Shown: positions 51,063 to 61,087 of the stretch, one piece after another
How positions within the stretch are numbered: position 1 is the stretch's first letter
Layout of the letters: the number at the start of each line of letters is the position of its first letter
NCBI GenBank assembly: GCA_944332265.1
Contig: CALVJQ010000007.1
Location: forward strand, 1-62,255
Origin: an uncultured Bacilli bacterium
Lineage (GTDB): Bacteria > Bacillota_I > Bacilli_A > RF39 > UBA660
Direction of reading: 5' to 3'
DNA: 62,255 nucleotides
The notes under the pieces: generated by a model
What the model was told of the DNA's origin: nothing
The model's input: only the letters and a program-made list of their open reading frames with translations
Database searches by the model: none
Program-made: the position numbers and the translations under genes

Positions 51063-54000
51063 TTATTCAACACTTTTTAAACTTTCTATCATATCTATTT
51101 TCTTTAAAGTAAAATGTGTTACAAAATTAACTACAATAGTAAAGAAAGATGATATTAAAGCAGCATAGACAAAGCTAAGAGGATTTATTCTTCTTAGAAA
51201 ACGATAGTTTTCCATTTCAACAGTTCCAATAGTTAGATTAGTTAAAATAACTCCTAGACCAAGACCAATAGCTATTCCAATAATTGTTAAAATAATAGTT
51301 TCTTTAGTAATATAATGATCTACTTCTTTATCATAAAAACCTAGTACTTTTAAAGTAGCTATTTCACGATTACGTTCAGAAATATTAATATTAGATAAAT
51401 TATATAAAACAACAAATGATAATAGAGCTGATAATAAAACTAAAATAACAATTACTTTATTAAGAGATTCTAACATATCATTTGCACTATCTACTAAGGT
51501 ATTAGTATGAATAACATTTATTACAGAATCATGTTCTAGTAATTCATTACTTAATTCATCTTTTTCTTTTTTATTTAATTCTTGGGTTTTTAAATAAATA
51601 ACATTTGGCTGATATATATAATCAATATTTTCGAATGTTTGCTTATTCATATAAATATAATGACCTAAGTAATTTTTTACTATACCAGATATTTTAAATG
51701 AATATTCTTTCTTATCACTATCTAATATATTAATTTTATCACCTATTTTTAAATCATGATTAGTAGCTAATTTGTCAGTTATAATAACTTCATTATCTTT
51801 TAAAGTTATTTTTTTATTATCTTCATCATTTAAATTTATTATATTAGATAAATCTTTAGCACTATCAGTAATTAACATACTAACATTAGATTCGCCAACG
51901 TTACCTGTTATTATTTCAGCTAAAGTATAAGATTTTATTTTATCATTATTTATAATATCTGATACTTCATATAATTTAAGATTATTAGTATAGATAGTAG
52001 CATCATAGGTAAAGGTTTTACCATATTGCATATTAGTAATATCAACAATGCAATCTTTTATACCAAAACCACATAGCATTAGAGCAGTACAACCACTAAT
52101 ACCAATTATTGTAACTAAAACACGTTTTTTATAACGAAATAAATTACGAATAGTTATCTTATTAGAGAATTTTAAATGACGCCATAATGGTTTTATCTTT
52201 TCAATTAAGATTTTTTGACCATTTTTAGGAGCTTTAGGACGCATTAAAGTTGCTGGTTTATCTTTTAAGATACGATTAGATGTTATTATACTAGAACCAC
52301 AAATACATACTATGGCAATACATATTCCAGCTAAGGTACTTGGTAGATTAAGGGTAAATTGAAAATTTGGTAAGGTAAATAGTAAGCTATAAATACTAAA
52401 AATAATATATGGTATAAAAGTTAAACCAATAGCTATACCAATAAGACCACCTATAATAGTAGCACTTAAAGAAAATAAGATATATTTATTACGAATTTCT
52501 CGATTAGTAAAACCTAATGATTTAAAAGTACCAATTTCACTACGATCGTCTTCAACCATTCGATTCATAGATATTAAACTAACTAAGATAGCTACTGCAT
52601 AGAATACTAAAGGAAATAAGGCGGATAAATTACTAATACTCTTGGTTTGATCAATATATGAAGAATATGTTTGATCATCTTCACGATCATATATATACCA
52701 GGTAGGTTGTTTAATATCTTCTAATTCTAATCTAGCTTTGGCAATTTCTTCTTCGACTTCTTTTTTATTATCTTCATATTCTTCTAAAGAGTCGTTGTAT
52801 TTAGCTAAATTTGAATTATATTCTTTTAAACCACTTTGATAATCTCGATTAGCTTTTTGGTATTTAGAATAATTACTATTATATGTTTTTTCAGCATCGT
52901 TTAATGTTTTTTCGGTTTCTTTAAGTGTCGTAAGCATTGTTTGTTGTTTTTTTAAAGTATCTAAAGTCTTTTTATTAGTTTGATATTCGGTAGATGAAGA
53001 ATCTAAGGAATTTAAAAGTTTTTCTAAGTTATTAATATTAGTATTAAGGGTATTTAAGGAAGTTGTAATATCCTTAATATTGTATTTATCTAAATTATTT
53101 TGTAATTCTTTTTGACCATTTTCTATTTCTTTTTTAGCTTCTCCTAGTTGTTTTTTACTTTTAGATAAAGTTTTTTTGGCATTATCTAATTCTTTTTTAG
53201 CACTATTTAATTTCTTTTTAGCATCATCTAGTTCTTTTTTACCATCAGCTAATTTTTCATTTGCTTCTGCTTCATTTTTATTAATTTCATTTTCAGCTTC
53301 ATTATAGATATCTTGATAACGGCGATTTTCTTCAGTATCTTTTATTTTATTGATATTATTAGTTGCTTCTTCAATTAAAGAAAGATAATCATTTTGAGAG
53401 GTAATTTTTTCTTTAGCATCTTTAATAGTTAAATAAATATTAGTATAGTAATCAAGATTAAAATTAGAAGGTAGTACGTATGAATAGTAATTAACTGTTC
53501 CTGTACCTATAGTAGTTGAACCACGACTTTGACTGATTGATACATTATTAAAATATAAAGAACTTTCTATTGTTCCAACAATAGTTAATTCTTGGTTATT
53601 AAAGTTTTCATTTGAAATAGTTATTTTATCATTTAGTTTATAATTTAAATTAGTTAAGAAGTTTTCTTCAACGACTATTTCGTTTTCTTTTTTAGGCAAG
53701 TGACCACTTGTTAATTCTAAGGTGTTAATCTTTTTAGGAAGAGATGATATTTTTAAAACATATTCTGTATCATCTTTTTTTATTAAAACATCTTCAGAAT
53801 AAACTCCTTCTATTTCATTGATATTTTTTATTTCTTGTAATGAAATAATATCTTTATCAGTTAAACCCATAGATGAGATGACATTAATATCATAAGTATT
53901 ATATTTATCATAATGCTTATCTATAGTAGCAATCATATCTGGTGAAGTAGCAGTTAAACCAACAAAAACTAAGACACCTAAAAGACTCATTATAACTAAA

Positions 54001-54071
54001 GAAAGGAAACGGGGAAAGTTTTTTTTGATAGTACGTAAGCTATTAGTTAGAAGTCGATTTTTCTTTTTCAT
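51063..54071 (-). CDS. FtsX-type ABC permease with extracytoplasmic coiled coil (system 1)
   Basis: The protein of 1002 residues has a first membrane helix (about 20-40), an extracellular MacB-like region (to about 240), a long coiled coil (about 240-450, rich in Lys, Glu and Asn with heptads), FtsX domain 1 with three membrane helices (about 485-600), a second extracellular domain, and FtsX domain 2 (about 865-1000). Both FtsX domains have the conserved short coupling text (IGTFKSLGFTNREI, IATLKVLGFYDKEV). It pairs with the ATPase gene just upstream (1 nt gap). Such proteins usually work mechanically (lipoprotein release, hydrolase activation) rather than by pumping. The ATG at 54069-54071 has only a weak site (GTGGTAAT). 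Confidence 0.88.
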   Translation of the reverse strand: MKKKNRLLTNSLRTIKKNFPRFLSLVIMSLLGVLVFVGLTATSPDMIATIDKHYDKYNTYDINVISSMGLTDKDIISLQEIKNINEIEGVYSEDVLIKKDDTEYVLKISSLPKKINTLELTSGHLPKKENEIVVEENFLTNLNYKLNDKITISNENFNNQELTIVGTIESSLYFNNVSISQSRGSTTIGTGTVNYYSYVLPSNFNLDYYTNIYLTIKDAKEKITSQNDYLSLIEEATNNINKIKDTEENRRYQDIYNEAENEINKNEAEANEKLADGKKELDDAKKKLNSAKKELDNAKKTLSKSKKQLGEAKKEIENGQKELQNNLDKYNIKDITTSLNTLNTNINNLEKLLNSLDSSSTEYQTNKKTLDTLKKQQTMLTTLKETEKTLNDAEKTYNSNYSKYQKANRDYQSGLKEYNSNLAKYNDSLEEYEDNKKEVEEEIAKARLELEDIKQPTWYIYDREDDQTYSSYIDQTKSISNLSALFPLVFYAVAILVSLISMNRMVEDDRSEIGTFKSLGFTNREIRNKYILFSLSATIIGGLIGIAIGLTFIPYIIFSIYSLLFTLPNFQFTLNLPSTLAGICIAIVCICGSSIITSNRILKDKPATLMRPKAPKNGQKILIEKIKPLWRHLKFSNKITIRNLFRYKKRVLVTIIGISGCTALMLCGFGIKDCIVDITNMQYGKTFTYDATIYTNNLKLYEVSDIINNDKIKSYTLAEIITGNVGESNVSMLITDSAKDLSNIINLNDEDNKKITLKDNEVIITDKLATNHDLKIGDKINILDSDKKEYSFKISGIVKNYLGHYIYMNKQTFENIDYIYQPNVIYLKTQELNKKEKDELSNELLEHDSVINVIHTNTLVDSANDMLESLNKVIVILVLLSALLSFVVLYNLSNINISERNREIATLKVLGFYDKEVDHYITKETIILTIIGIAIGLGLGVILTNLTIGTVEMENYRFLRRINPLSFVYAALISSFFTIVVNFVTHFTLKKIDMIESLKSVE

Positions 54072-54072
54072 A

Positions 54073-54774
54073 TTACCACTCAATACTTTCTATTGGACGA
54101 GGATTATGATTAATATATATTTCTTCTACTTGACCGTTTTTAAATTTTATAACTTTATCTGCCATATCAGCAATAGCACTATTATGAGTTACAATAATAA
54201 TGGTCATTCCTTCTTTATGACAAGTGTCTTCAAGTAATTTTAAGATTTGTTTTCCTGTTTTATAATCTAGAGCTCCTGTTGGTTCATCACAAAGTAATAG
54301 TTTAGGATTTTTAGCAATGGCACGAGCAATAGATACTCTTTGTTGTTCACCACCAGATAGTTGAGATGGAAAATTATCAAGACGATCTTTTAAACCAACT
54401 TTTTTTAAGACTTTTTCAGGATTTAAATGATCTTTACATAATTGAACTGCTAGTTCAACATTTTCTAATGCTGTTAAGTTTTGAATTAGATTATAAAATT
54501 GGAAAACAAAACCAATATCATGGCGACGATATTTTATTAAATCTTTTCCTTTTAACTTAGTTATTTCAACGCCATCGATTATTAAAGTTCCACTAGTAGC
54601 TTCATCCATTCCACCTAGAATATTTAAACAAGTTGTTTTTCCAGCTCCAGAGGGACCTAAAATAACGACTAATTCACCTTTTTCAATAGAAAATGAAGCT
54701 TTATTAAGAGCTTTTATAGATATTTCACCCATTTGATAAACTTTACTAATATTTTTAAATTCAATATATGCCAT
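54073..54774 (-). CDS. ABC ATPase of system 1 (MacB/LolD-type)
   Basis: The protein of 233 residues has Walker [13 protein letters not shown] (about 40-51), Q-loop VFQFYNLI, signature [14 protein letters not shown], Walker [13 protein letters not shown] and the switch His in IIVTHNS. It belongs to the group that powers MacB/FtsX-type permeases. The ATG follows AAAAGGTGATATA. It is the first gene of the operon ATPase - permease - 100-residue protein. Confidence 0.95.
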   Translation of the reverse strand: MAYIEFKNISKVYQMGEISIKALNKASFSIEKGELVVILGPSGAGKTTCLNILGGMDEATSGTLIIDGVEITKLKGKDLIKYRRHDIGFVFQFYNLIQNLTALENVELAVQLCKDHLNPEKVLKKVGLKDRLDNFPSQLSGGEQQRVSIARAIAKNPKLLLCDEPTGALDYKTGKQILKLLEDTCHKEGMTIIIVTHNSAIADMADKVIKFKNGQVEEIYINHNPRPIESIEW

Positions 54775-54834
54775 TATATCACCTTTTCGATTATATATTA
54801 TAACATAATTTATCTGTAATTTTAGTGAATATTT

Positions 54835-54881
54835 CTTTAAAAATTATGAAAATAGACGAAGAATTATTTCTTCGTCTATTC
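54835..54881 (-). terminator. Terminator of the second ABC operon
   Basis: Minus-strand AATAGACGAAGAA-ATAA-TTCTTCGTCTATT followed by TTCATAATTTTT. It is the main feature of the 106-nt gap between the two ABC operons; the gap also holds the start region of system 1. Confidence 0.65.
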
Positions 54882-57800
54882 TATTCATTGCTCTTTAAAG
54901 ATTCTGTTAAATTGATTTTTTTGACATATGAATTTATTAACATACTAAATGCTAAGGTAAAGATAATTGTAGCAATTACAGAGATTATGCAGTTATTAAA
55001 TGTTACTTCTTTAATAAAGTTTAAGTTTTCAACTTCACAAGTTTTTATAACGATAATAGAAAGAATATATCCTGCTATTAAACCAAATATGATACCAAAT
55101 AGCATAAGAATAATATTTTCTCTTTTTATAATACTTATTACTTTACTGTTTTTAAATCCTAGTACTTTGTATGTTGCTATTTCTTTTGAACGTTCACGAA
55201 CATTTATATTAATTAAATTATATAGAACAGCAAAGATAAGTAAGATTGAGAAGACTACAAAGACACCAACTAGTAAAGCTAGATTATTCATAACATCTTC
55301 ATAAGCTTTTTCAGCTATAGAAACATATAATACTTGAGAGACAATATTAGTATCATTTATCTTTTGAGCAAGTTCTAATTCATCGTAATTACCTTTTGTT
55401 TTTAATAAAAGCATGTTATTACGTGGTTCTTGCCCAAAGGCTTTAGTATAATAATTAGAATTCATATAAACATAATGTTCAATGTAATTTTTAGCTATAC
55501 CTTTAACTATTAAACTATATTCTTTTTGTTGTTTATCTTTTAACTTAATAACTCCCCCTACTCTGATATTGTTCATAGTAGCAAGTTTTTCACTAATAAT
55601 AACACCATTATCATCTAATTTTAATTTTTTATTAGTTTTATAATCACGTAAATCGATAAAGTCACTAAAGTTATTATCATAGAATGTTACTGAGTTAATA
55701 TTAATAGTTTTTCCGTTGTAATCGGAAGTATAAGTTTCGTAATTACTTATTAAGCCTTTATTAACGTTATCTAAAGCTAAAATTTTTTCAGTTCCTTCAT
55801 TTAATGATTCACGAGAACTTAAATCTTTATAAAATATTTGAGCATCTACTTTAAATATTTTACCATATTGAGTTGGAATCATTTCAGTTATTGAAGTACG
55901 TAATGATAAACCGGTTAACATTAAAGCTAAACAACCACCTATACCTATTATAGTCATTAACATACGAGCTTTGTAACGAAAGATATTCTTTAATGATATC
56001 TTAGTTGTAAGTGATAAATGATTCCAAAATTTAGGAATTTTTTCAAAAATAGAAGAAACAGTTTCTTTTTCTTGCTTAGCTTTTAATAAAGATACAGGTT
56101 TTTCTTTGAATGTTTCTTTACAACATATTAAAGTTGAAGCTATAGCTACTACTAGAGCTATTCCACTAGCTATTAAGAAATAACGAAAGTTAAAGTTTAA
56201 ATTATAAAATGGGAATTCATATAGCATTTCATAAATAAAATAAACAAATAATGGAAGAATAACAACACCTACTATAATACCGATAAGTGATCCTATTATA
56301 ACGGACGATATAGAATATATTAGATATTTAATTAATATTTCATTGTCTCTAATACCGATAGCTTTTAAAGTACCTATTTGGTTTCGTTCTTCGTATAACA
56401 TACGATTAATAGAGGCACTTATCATAAAGAAAGTTATGAAATAGAAAACAACTGGTACAACTATAGCTAGATTACTTATTTTTTCAATGTCAGAGATAAA
56501 TTGGCCATAACCAGCATTATCTTTTCGATCGAAGACGTAACTTTTAGGATATGATAATGTTTTTATCATATCTTCACCATTTTGAATTTCTAAACGAGTA
56601 GATTCTAGTTGTTGATAAGCAGTATTTTTTTTATTATTTAAATCTGTTTTAGCTGCTGATATCTCTTGTTCATATTGAGATACTGTTTTACGTAGTTCAT
56701 TGTTTTGTTTTTTATAATAAGATGATAATTTACTGGAGCTACCCATTGAATTATAGATTTCTAATTGTTCTTCGTATTGTTTTTTAGCATTTAGATATTT
56801 ATTTTCATAAGATGATAATTCACTTGAAATAGTTAATTGTTTTCTTAAAGAAATATTTTCAGTTTCTAAGGAAGCTTTTTCAATTTTTTGATTAGATATA
56901 GTATTTTCTAGTTGATCTATTTCAGCTTTTAAAGCTACTTTTTCGGCATTTATAGTCGGTGATGTTCCCCCACCAAAGAAACCATTGTAACCAAATGAAG
57001 CGTTATAGCAATAGAAACCTCCTGGATAACAACATCTTTTACCATCAGAAGATAAACTAAAACCAGGATAACATTTATTAGTACTTCCTTGAGTATAATC
57101 ATTCATGCTATTATATTGAGCTTTCATAGCATTTAATTTAGCTGTATTACTATTAATAGAAGTATTTAATTCTTTAATTCTTTGTTCATTATTATTTATT
57201 CTTTTTTGAGTATTAGATATTTGATTATTATAATTTTTTTTGTAATTATCATAAGCAGTTTTAGCATTATTCATCTGTTTCTTTAAATTATTTAATTTGT
57301 TTTTTTCTTCATTTCTAGTAGAATCGCTTATACTATTAATTTTTTGGTCTATTTGTTTATCTGTTAAGATGTTTTTCTTAGTATCATTTAGTAATTCTTC
57401 TTTGTTTTTTATTTCGTTTTCAGATTCGATAAATTGAGCATCTATTTTAGCTTTTTCAGCTTCATACTCAGCTTTAGCACTAGTTATTTTTATTTGTTGA
57501 TCTGTAATTATTTCGTTATATTTATCTTTGAAATAACCACTTACTGCATATGTAGCTTCTATTTCTTTACGTTCGATATAATCATCGTACATTTCGGTAA
57601 AAGCAACACTATTAGTATCATATTTTATATATAAATCGGAATAGACATCTGAATTAACATTAGCTTCATTAACAAAAACATAATAATTTATTTTACCAGA
57701 TAAAAGAGTTGAATTACCACGGTCGATAGCTAGATACTCTGGTGATTGAATAACACCAACTATTTTAAGCTTTTTTTCTTTTAATAAATCGGATTCAATA

Positions 57801-58255
57801 GTGATTTCATCACCTATTTCATATCCATCGTTATGCATTTTTTTATCAATAACACATTCGTTATTATTTTTAGGATTTTCACCATCTATTAGTTTGGTAG
57901 TATTTATTTTATTTTTACTATTATAAGAGTGAAGTCTTATAACATAATCTTCACCATCTAAGTTATTAACAATATCTTGTGTATATGCACCTTCAATATA
58001 TTTTACTTCTTCAAGCGTCGTTTTTAACTGAGAGATATCATTAGCTTCGATACCATATTCTAAATTTACTTTAACATCGTAAAAGTTATTATTTTCAACA
58101 AATTCAGTCATTGTATCTTGAAGGTCAAGACTAGATATTTTCATTCCAACGAAAAAGCCAACTCCTAAGGTAACAATTATTATTTGAGCTATATAAGTTT
58201 TGATATTCTTACGAATAAAATTTTTAGTTTCTTTGATTAAAACTTTGTTTACCAT
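54881..58255 (-). CDS. FtsX-type ABC permease with coiled coil and Cys-rich insert (system 2)
   Basis: The protein of 1124 residues has the same plan as system 1: N-terminal helix (about 18-35), MacB-like region, a long coiled coil (about 240-600), FtsX domain 1 (about 610-760, GTLKAIGIRDNEIL) and FtsX domain 2 (about 985-1115, IATYKVLGFKNSKV). The coiled coil is interrupted at about 395-425 by a Cys, Tyr and Gly-rich insert (NKCYPGFSLSSDGKRCCYPG, then FYCYNASFGYNG), followed by a second helix, which makes it look like the tip of a hairpin. System 1 lacks this insert. The start overlaps the ATPase gene by 7 nt. Confidence 0.88.
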   Translation of the reverse strand: MVNKVLIKETKNFIRKNIKTYIAQIIIVTLGVGFFVGMKISSLDLQDTMTEFVENNNFYDVKVNLEYGIEANDISQLKTTLEEVKYIEGAYTQDIVNNLDGEDYVIRLHSYNSKNKINTTKLIDGENPKNNNECVIDKKMHNDGYEIGDEITIESDLLKEKKLKIVGVIQSPEYLAIDRGNSTLLSGKINYYVFVNEANVNSDVYSDLYIKYDTNSVAFTEMYDDYIERKEIEATYAVSGYFKDKYNEIITDQQIKITSAKAEYEAEKAKIDAQFIESENEIKNKEELLNDTKKNILTDKQIDQKINSISDSTRNEEKNKLNNLKKQMNNAKTAYDNYKKNYNNQISNTQKRINNNEQRIKELNTSINSNTAKLNAMKAQYNSMNDYTQGSTNKCYPGFSLSSDGKRCCYPGGFYCYNASFGYNGFFGGGTSPTINAEKVALKAEIDQLENTISNQKIEKASLETENISLRKQLTISSELSSYENKYLNAKKQYEEQLEIYNSMGSSSKLSSYYKKQNNELRKTVSQYEQEISAAKTDLNNKKNTAYQQLESTRLEIQNGEDMIKTLSYPKSYVFDRKDNAGYGQFISDIEKISNLAIVVPVVFYFITFFMISASINRMLYEERNQIGTLKAIGIRDNEILIKYLIYSISSVIIGSLIGIIVGVVILPLFVYFIYEMLYEFPFYNLNFNFRYFLIASGIALVVAIASTLICCKETFKEKPVSLLKAKQEKETVSSIFEKIPKFWNHLSLTTKISLKNIFRYKARMLMTIIGIGGCLALMLTGLSLRTSITEMIPTQYGKIFKVDAQIFYKDLSSRESLNEGTEKILALDNVNKGLISNYETYTSDYNGKTININSVTFYDNNFSDFIDLRDYKTNKKLKLDDNGVIISEKLATMNNIRVGGVIKLKDKQQKEYSLIVKGIAKNYIEHYVYMNSNYYTKAFGQEPRNNMLLLKTKGNYDELELAQKINDTNIVSQVLYVSIAEKAYEDVMNNLALLVGVFVVFSILLIFAVLYNLININVRERSKEIATYKVLGFKNSKVISIIKRENIILMLFGIIFGLIAGYILSIIVIKTCEVENLNFIKEVTFNNCIISVIATIIFTLAFSMLINSYVKKINLTESLKSNE

Positions 58256-59040
58256 GGTAATTCTCCTACTGGAGTTGGATTATTGTTTTCAACCTTGCTT
58301 ATTATTTCTCCACTACGGAATGAATAGACAACATCAGCTATTGGAGTAATAAAATTATTATGTGTTACGATAATTAGAGTTATATTTTTTTCTTTACAAG
58401 TTTTAACTAACAATTCTAGAACTTGTCTAGTAGTATTATAGTCAAGTGCTCCAGTTGGTTCATCAGCAAAAAGGATACGCGGTTCTTTAGCTAGAGCACG
58501 GGCGATAGATACTCTTTGTTGTTCACCGCCGGATAATTGACTTGGATAATTATTTATACGATCTTTTAAACCAACTTGTTCTAGAAGATATTCGGCGTTA
58601 CTTTTCTTTTTCTTTTTACATAGTTCTAATACTAATTCCACATTATCTTTAGCAGTTAATGTTTGAATTAAATTATAAAATTGGAATATGTAGCCTACTT
58701 TAGCGCGACGGTATTCTAGCATTTTGTTTTCGTTGTATTTAGTTATATCGTCACCATCAACAAAGATACGACCGGATGTTGCTTGGTCTAGACCACCTAA
58801 TAAATTAAGAGCTGTACTTTTTCCGGCTCCACTTGTACCAAGAAATATAACAATATCTCCTTCATATATAGTAAAATTAATACCATTTAAAGCACGTGTA
58901 TATACTTCACCAGTATGGTATTCTTTAACAACATTTTCAAATTTTATAATAGGTTTTTTCTTCTTTTTAGGAGTAGAAGGGGTTTCTTCAAGATCTAGAA
59001 CTTCTATTTCAGAATTAGTTAGATTATTATCTTTGTTCAT
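58249..59040 (-). CDS. ABC ATPase of system 2 (MacB/LolD-type)
   Basis: The protein of 263 residues has an N-terminal extension of about 28 residues ([19 protein letters not shown]) and then a standard ATPase: Walker [27 protein letters not shown], Walker [20 protein letters not shown]. It is closely related to the ATPase of system 1, pointing to duplication of the whole pair. The ATG follows GAGGTGATAAT. Confidence 0.95.
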   Translation of the reverse strand: MNKDNNLTNSEIEVLDLEETPSTPKKKKKPIIKFENVVKEYHTGEVYTRALNGINFTIYEGDIVIFLGTSGAGKSTALNLLGGLDQATSGRIFVDGDDITKYNENKMLEYRRAKVGYIFQFYNLIQTLTAKDNVELVLELCKKKKKSNAEYLLEQVGLKDRINNYPSQLSGGEQQRVSIARALAKEPRILFADEPTGALDYNTTRQVLELLVKTCKEKNITLIIVTHNNFITPIADVVYSFRSGEIISKVENNNPTPVGELPW

Positions 59041-59100
59041 ATTATCACCTCATACTCTACTATACTAGTAATATTATAGCATTTTTATATTTTTAAGCAA

Positions 59101-59127
59101 TAAAAAAGGAATAATATATATTCCTTA
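59101..59127 (-). terminator. Terminator of the alpha/beta hydrolase gene
   Basis: Minus-strand AAGGAATA-TATAT-TATTCCTT followed by TTTTATT, overlapping the stop codon. Confidence 0.7.
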
Positions 59128-60660
59128 ATTAAATAAATTTTTAAAGAAGTTGCCAATACTTTTGAAGAAGTTAACAATAGCGTCTCCTATTTTAGCAAAG
59201 AAACCTTTTTCTTCTTTTTCTTCTTCATTAGTTTCTAAATCTTTTTGGTCATCTAAGTTAGTTATATCTTCTGATGCTTGTTCTTCTTTATTAGAAGTAT
59301 TTTGGTTTTCTAAATATCTAATATATTTAGAAATATTATTTGTGTATTCTGTTTTATTTAGACCAACTATTATAAAAGCATGTTGTTGTCCTTGAACTTG
59401 CCAGAAGTCATATAGTAAATTAGCTTTTTTAGCTGCTGGATAGACTATCGAAGTACTAATACTATATGGAACTGTTGTATCAGAAGTACCGTGAATAATA
59501 TATATAGGTACTTTACTTATTTGACGATTAGGATGGAAGGCATTTTGTTTAAGATCAAAATCTTCTTCCTTTAGACCAACTTTAATTTGATTGATTAAAT
59601 AATTTTTAATATTCTCTTCACCAATAAGGTCATATAAGTTTTCTTTACCTACTAAGTTAGTGATTTTTGCTAGTAGTTCCATTCCAGATCCAGTTGTTAA
59701 AAGTCCTTCGATAATTCCAGTCATTGAATCGTATCCACAGTCATCAACAATACCAATAACATTTTTAGTTGTTAAATCACGTCCCATATTCGCTTGAGTC
59801 CAAGCTTGTAAGGTTGTTGCTCCACCAAGTGATGTACCATGAATAATTACTTCTGATGCTTTGCGATCAGCAATAGCATAATTGTTTTCATCATTAATGT
59901 ATGTTAGCCAATCCCAGATATCTAAGCTTTCTAGGTAGCCCATGCCAACAGATCCACCACTTTTACCGAAGCCACGTAAATCAGGAGCAATAACATTATA
60001 TCCTTGGTCTAAATACATTTTAGCAATTGCTTGTGCATATATTTTACCATTCGTCATAAAAGGATGAATGATAACTGCCCATTTAGTAGATTTAGTTGGA
60101 GCATAGTAAATGTAAGCATTTAAATTAACTTTGTAAGCTGGCCCTGCTTCACTTGTTTGTGCTGCTGTTGTAGATTCAATTTGAATACGTTCATCATAAT
60201 TTAACATTAATGATTCTAATTTAGTTGCAACATCTTTGATAACTTGGCCAATATTAGTACCTAGCCCATTTATAAGGCTTTGGCTATCAGCAAAAGTCCC
60301 AGAAAGATTAGATAATAATTCAGAAGCAATAGCATCAACAGCGACTGAATCATAACTATTATTTGATAATTCATATATCTTATAAGCAATATCAACTTTT
60401 AACACATCAAGATTTTCATTTTTGTTTAAGGTTTTAATATAAGTTAATAATTCGTTTAAAAATTCAGTAGCTTTTTTGACATCATTAACAGATATATTAG
60501 AAACTTTATTAGTTTGAATACTATTAGTAGTAAGTGAATTGCTTGCTAAAAAGATAGTACTAAAGCCTGTTATTGTTAATAAAAAACATAAAATAATTAT
60601 AGTTAATTTATATTTTTTTTGTTTTTGTTCTTTTTGACTATTAAATACTTCGTTATTCAT
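59125..60660 (-). CDS. Exported alpha/beta hydrolase with amphipathic C-terminal helix
   Basis: The protein of 511 residues has an N-terminal membrane helix (about 20-40), a linker (to about 165), and a hydrolase domain (about 170-440): VIHPFMTNG, PDLRGFGKSGG, nucleophile elbow IIHGTSLGGA, acid in IIHGTSDTTVP, and His in QGQQHAFII. Closest in style are BAAT/FrsA-like or membrane-bound esterases. The C-terminus has an acidic stretch (about 455-485) and then a short amphipathic helix rich in Phe and Lys (KIGDAIVNFFKSIGNFFKNL), which probably binds the membrane. The ATG at 60658-60660 follows GGGTGTGATAAGAT. Confidence 0.85.
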   Translation of the reverse strand: MNNEVFNSQKEQKQKKYKLTIIILCFLLTITGFSTIFLASNSLTTNSIQTNKVSNISVNDVKKATEFLNELLTYIKTLNKNENLDVLKVDIAYKIYELSNNSYDSVAVDAIASELLSNLSGTFADSQSLINGLGTNIGQVIKDVATKLESLMLNYDERIQIESTTAAQTSEAGPAYKVNLNAYIYYAPTKSTKWAVIIHPFMTNGKIYAQAIAKMYLDQGYNVIAPDLRGFGKSGGSVGMGYLESLDIWDWLTYINDENNYAIADRKASEVIIHGTSLGGATTLQAWTQANMGRDLTTKNVIGIVDDCGYDSMTGIIEGLLTTGSGMELLAKITNLVGKENLYDLIGEENIKNYLINQIKVGLKEEDFDLKQNAFHPNRQISKVPIYIIHGTSDTTVPYSISTSIVYPAAKKANLLYDFWQVQGQQHAFIIVGLNKTEYTNNISKYIRYLENQNTSNKEEQASEDITNLDDQKDLETNEEEKEEKGFFAKIGDAIVNFFKSIGNFFKNLFN

Positions 60661-60747
60661 ATCTTATCACACCCTATACTATTTACTATTTTAGTATAAT
60701 ATAAATTTATAAAATAAACAATTTATTTTATAGAATAATCTTATTAT

Positions 60748-60785
60748 ATAAAAAAGAACTTAGTACTTAATCACTAGGTTCTTTT
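60748..60785. terminator. Terminator after tRNA-Arg
   Basis: AAAGAACTTAG-loop-CTAGGTTCTTT; on the minus strand, the tRNA direction, one C-A mismatch, followed by TTTTTTATAT. On the plus strand a T-rich tract also follows. The space 60661-60942 is otherwise noncoding, apart from a startless open stretch at 60784-60921. Confidence 0.45.
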
Positions 60786-60942
60786 ATTTATTTTTTCTTT
60801 GATAGAATAAATATGGACTTTGTTCATAATCAAAATACTTGAATTCTGTTATTAATAACATATCTTTATACAGTTCAGTATCTATGAATGTATATAATCC
60901 CAGTATAATAATTAAATTAAATCAGTTTTTTTATATAATAAA

Positions 60943-61019
60943 TGGCGTCCCCGGGCAGATTCGAACTGCCGACCTACCGCTTAGGAGGCGGTTGCTCTAT
61001 CCAACTGAGCTACGAGGAC
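60943..61019 (-). tRNA. tRNA-Arg (CCT)
   Basis: The minus strand folds as a cloverleaf. The acceptor arm GTCCTCG pairs with CGGGGAC, the D arm is GCTC/GAGC, the anticodon stem ACCGC/GCGGT encloses CTCCTAA (anticodon CCT, reading AGG), and the T arm is GGCAG around TTCGAAT. The discriminator is G and the CCA end is encoded at 60943-60945. A plus-strand open frame across it (60839-61066) is spurious. Confidence 0.95.
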
Positions 61020-61035
61020 TTCAATTAACTTTAAT

Positions 61036-61044
61036 ATTATATCA
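61036..61044 (-). promoter_or_regulatory. Extended -10 promoter of tRNA-Arg
   Basis: Minus-strand TG-A-TATAAT with TATAAT at 61036-61041, 17 nt before the tRNA 5' end. The -35 region is weak. Confidence 0.5.
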
Positions 61045-61087
61045 TACTTTTATAAGAAATTTATAATTTTAAAGTTAATTTAGTTTG

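Noticed and set aside
54825-55304. 159-residue plus-strand open frame
   Set aside because: Antisense to the C-terminus of permease 2; the low-stop antisense frame follows from hydrophobic coding sequence.
60839-61066. 75-residue plus-strand open frame
   Set aside because: It reads through the complement of tRNA-Arg (the well-known spurious product with QIRTADLPLRRRLLYPTELRG-like text). No ribosome binding site.
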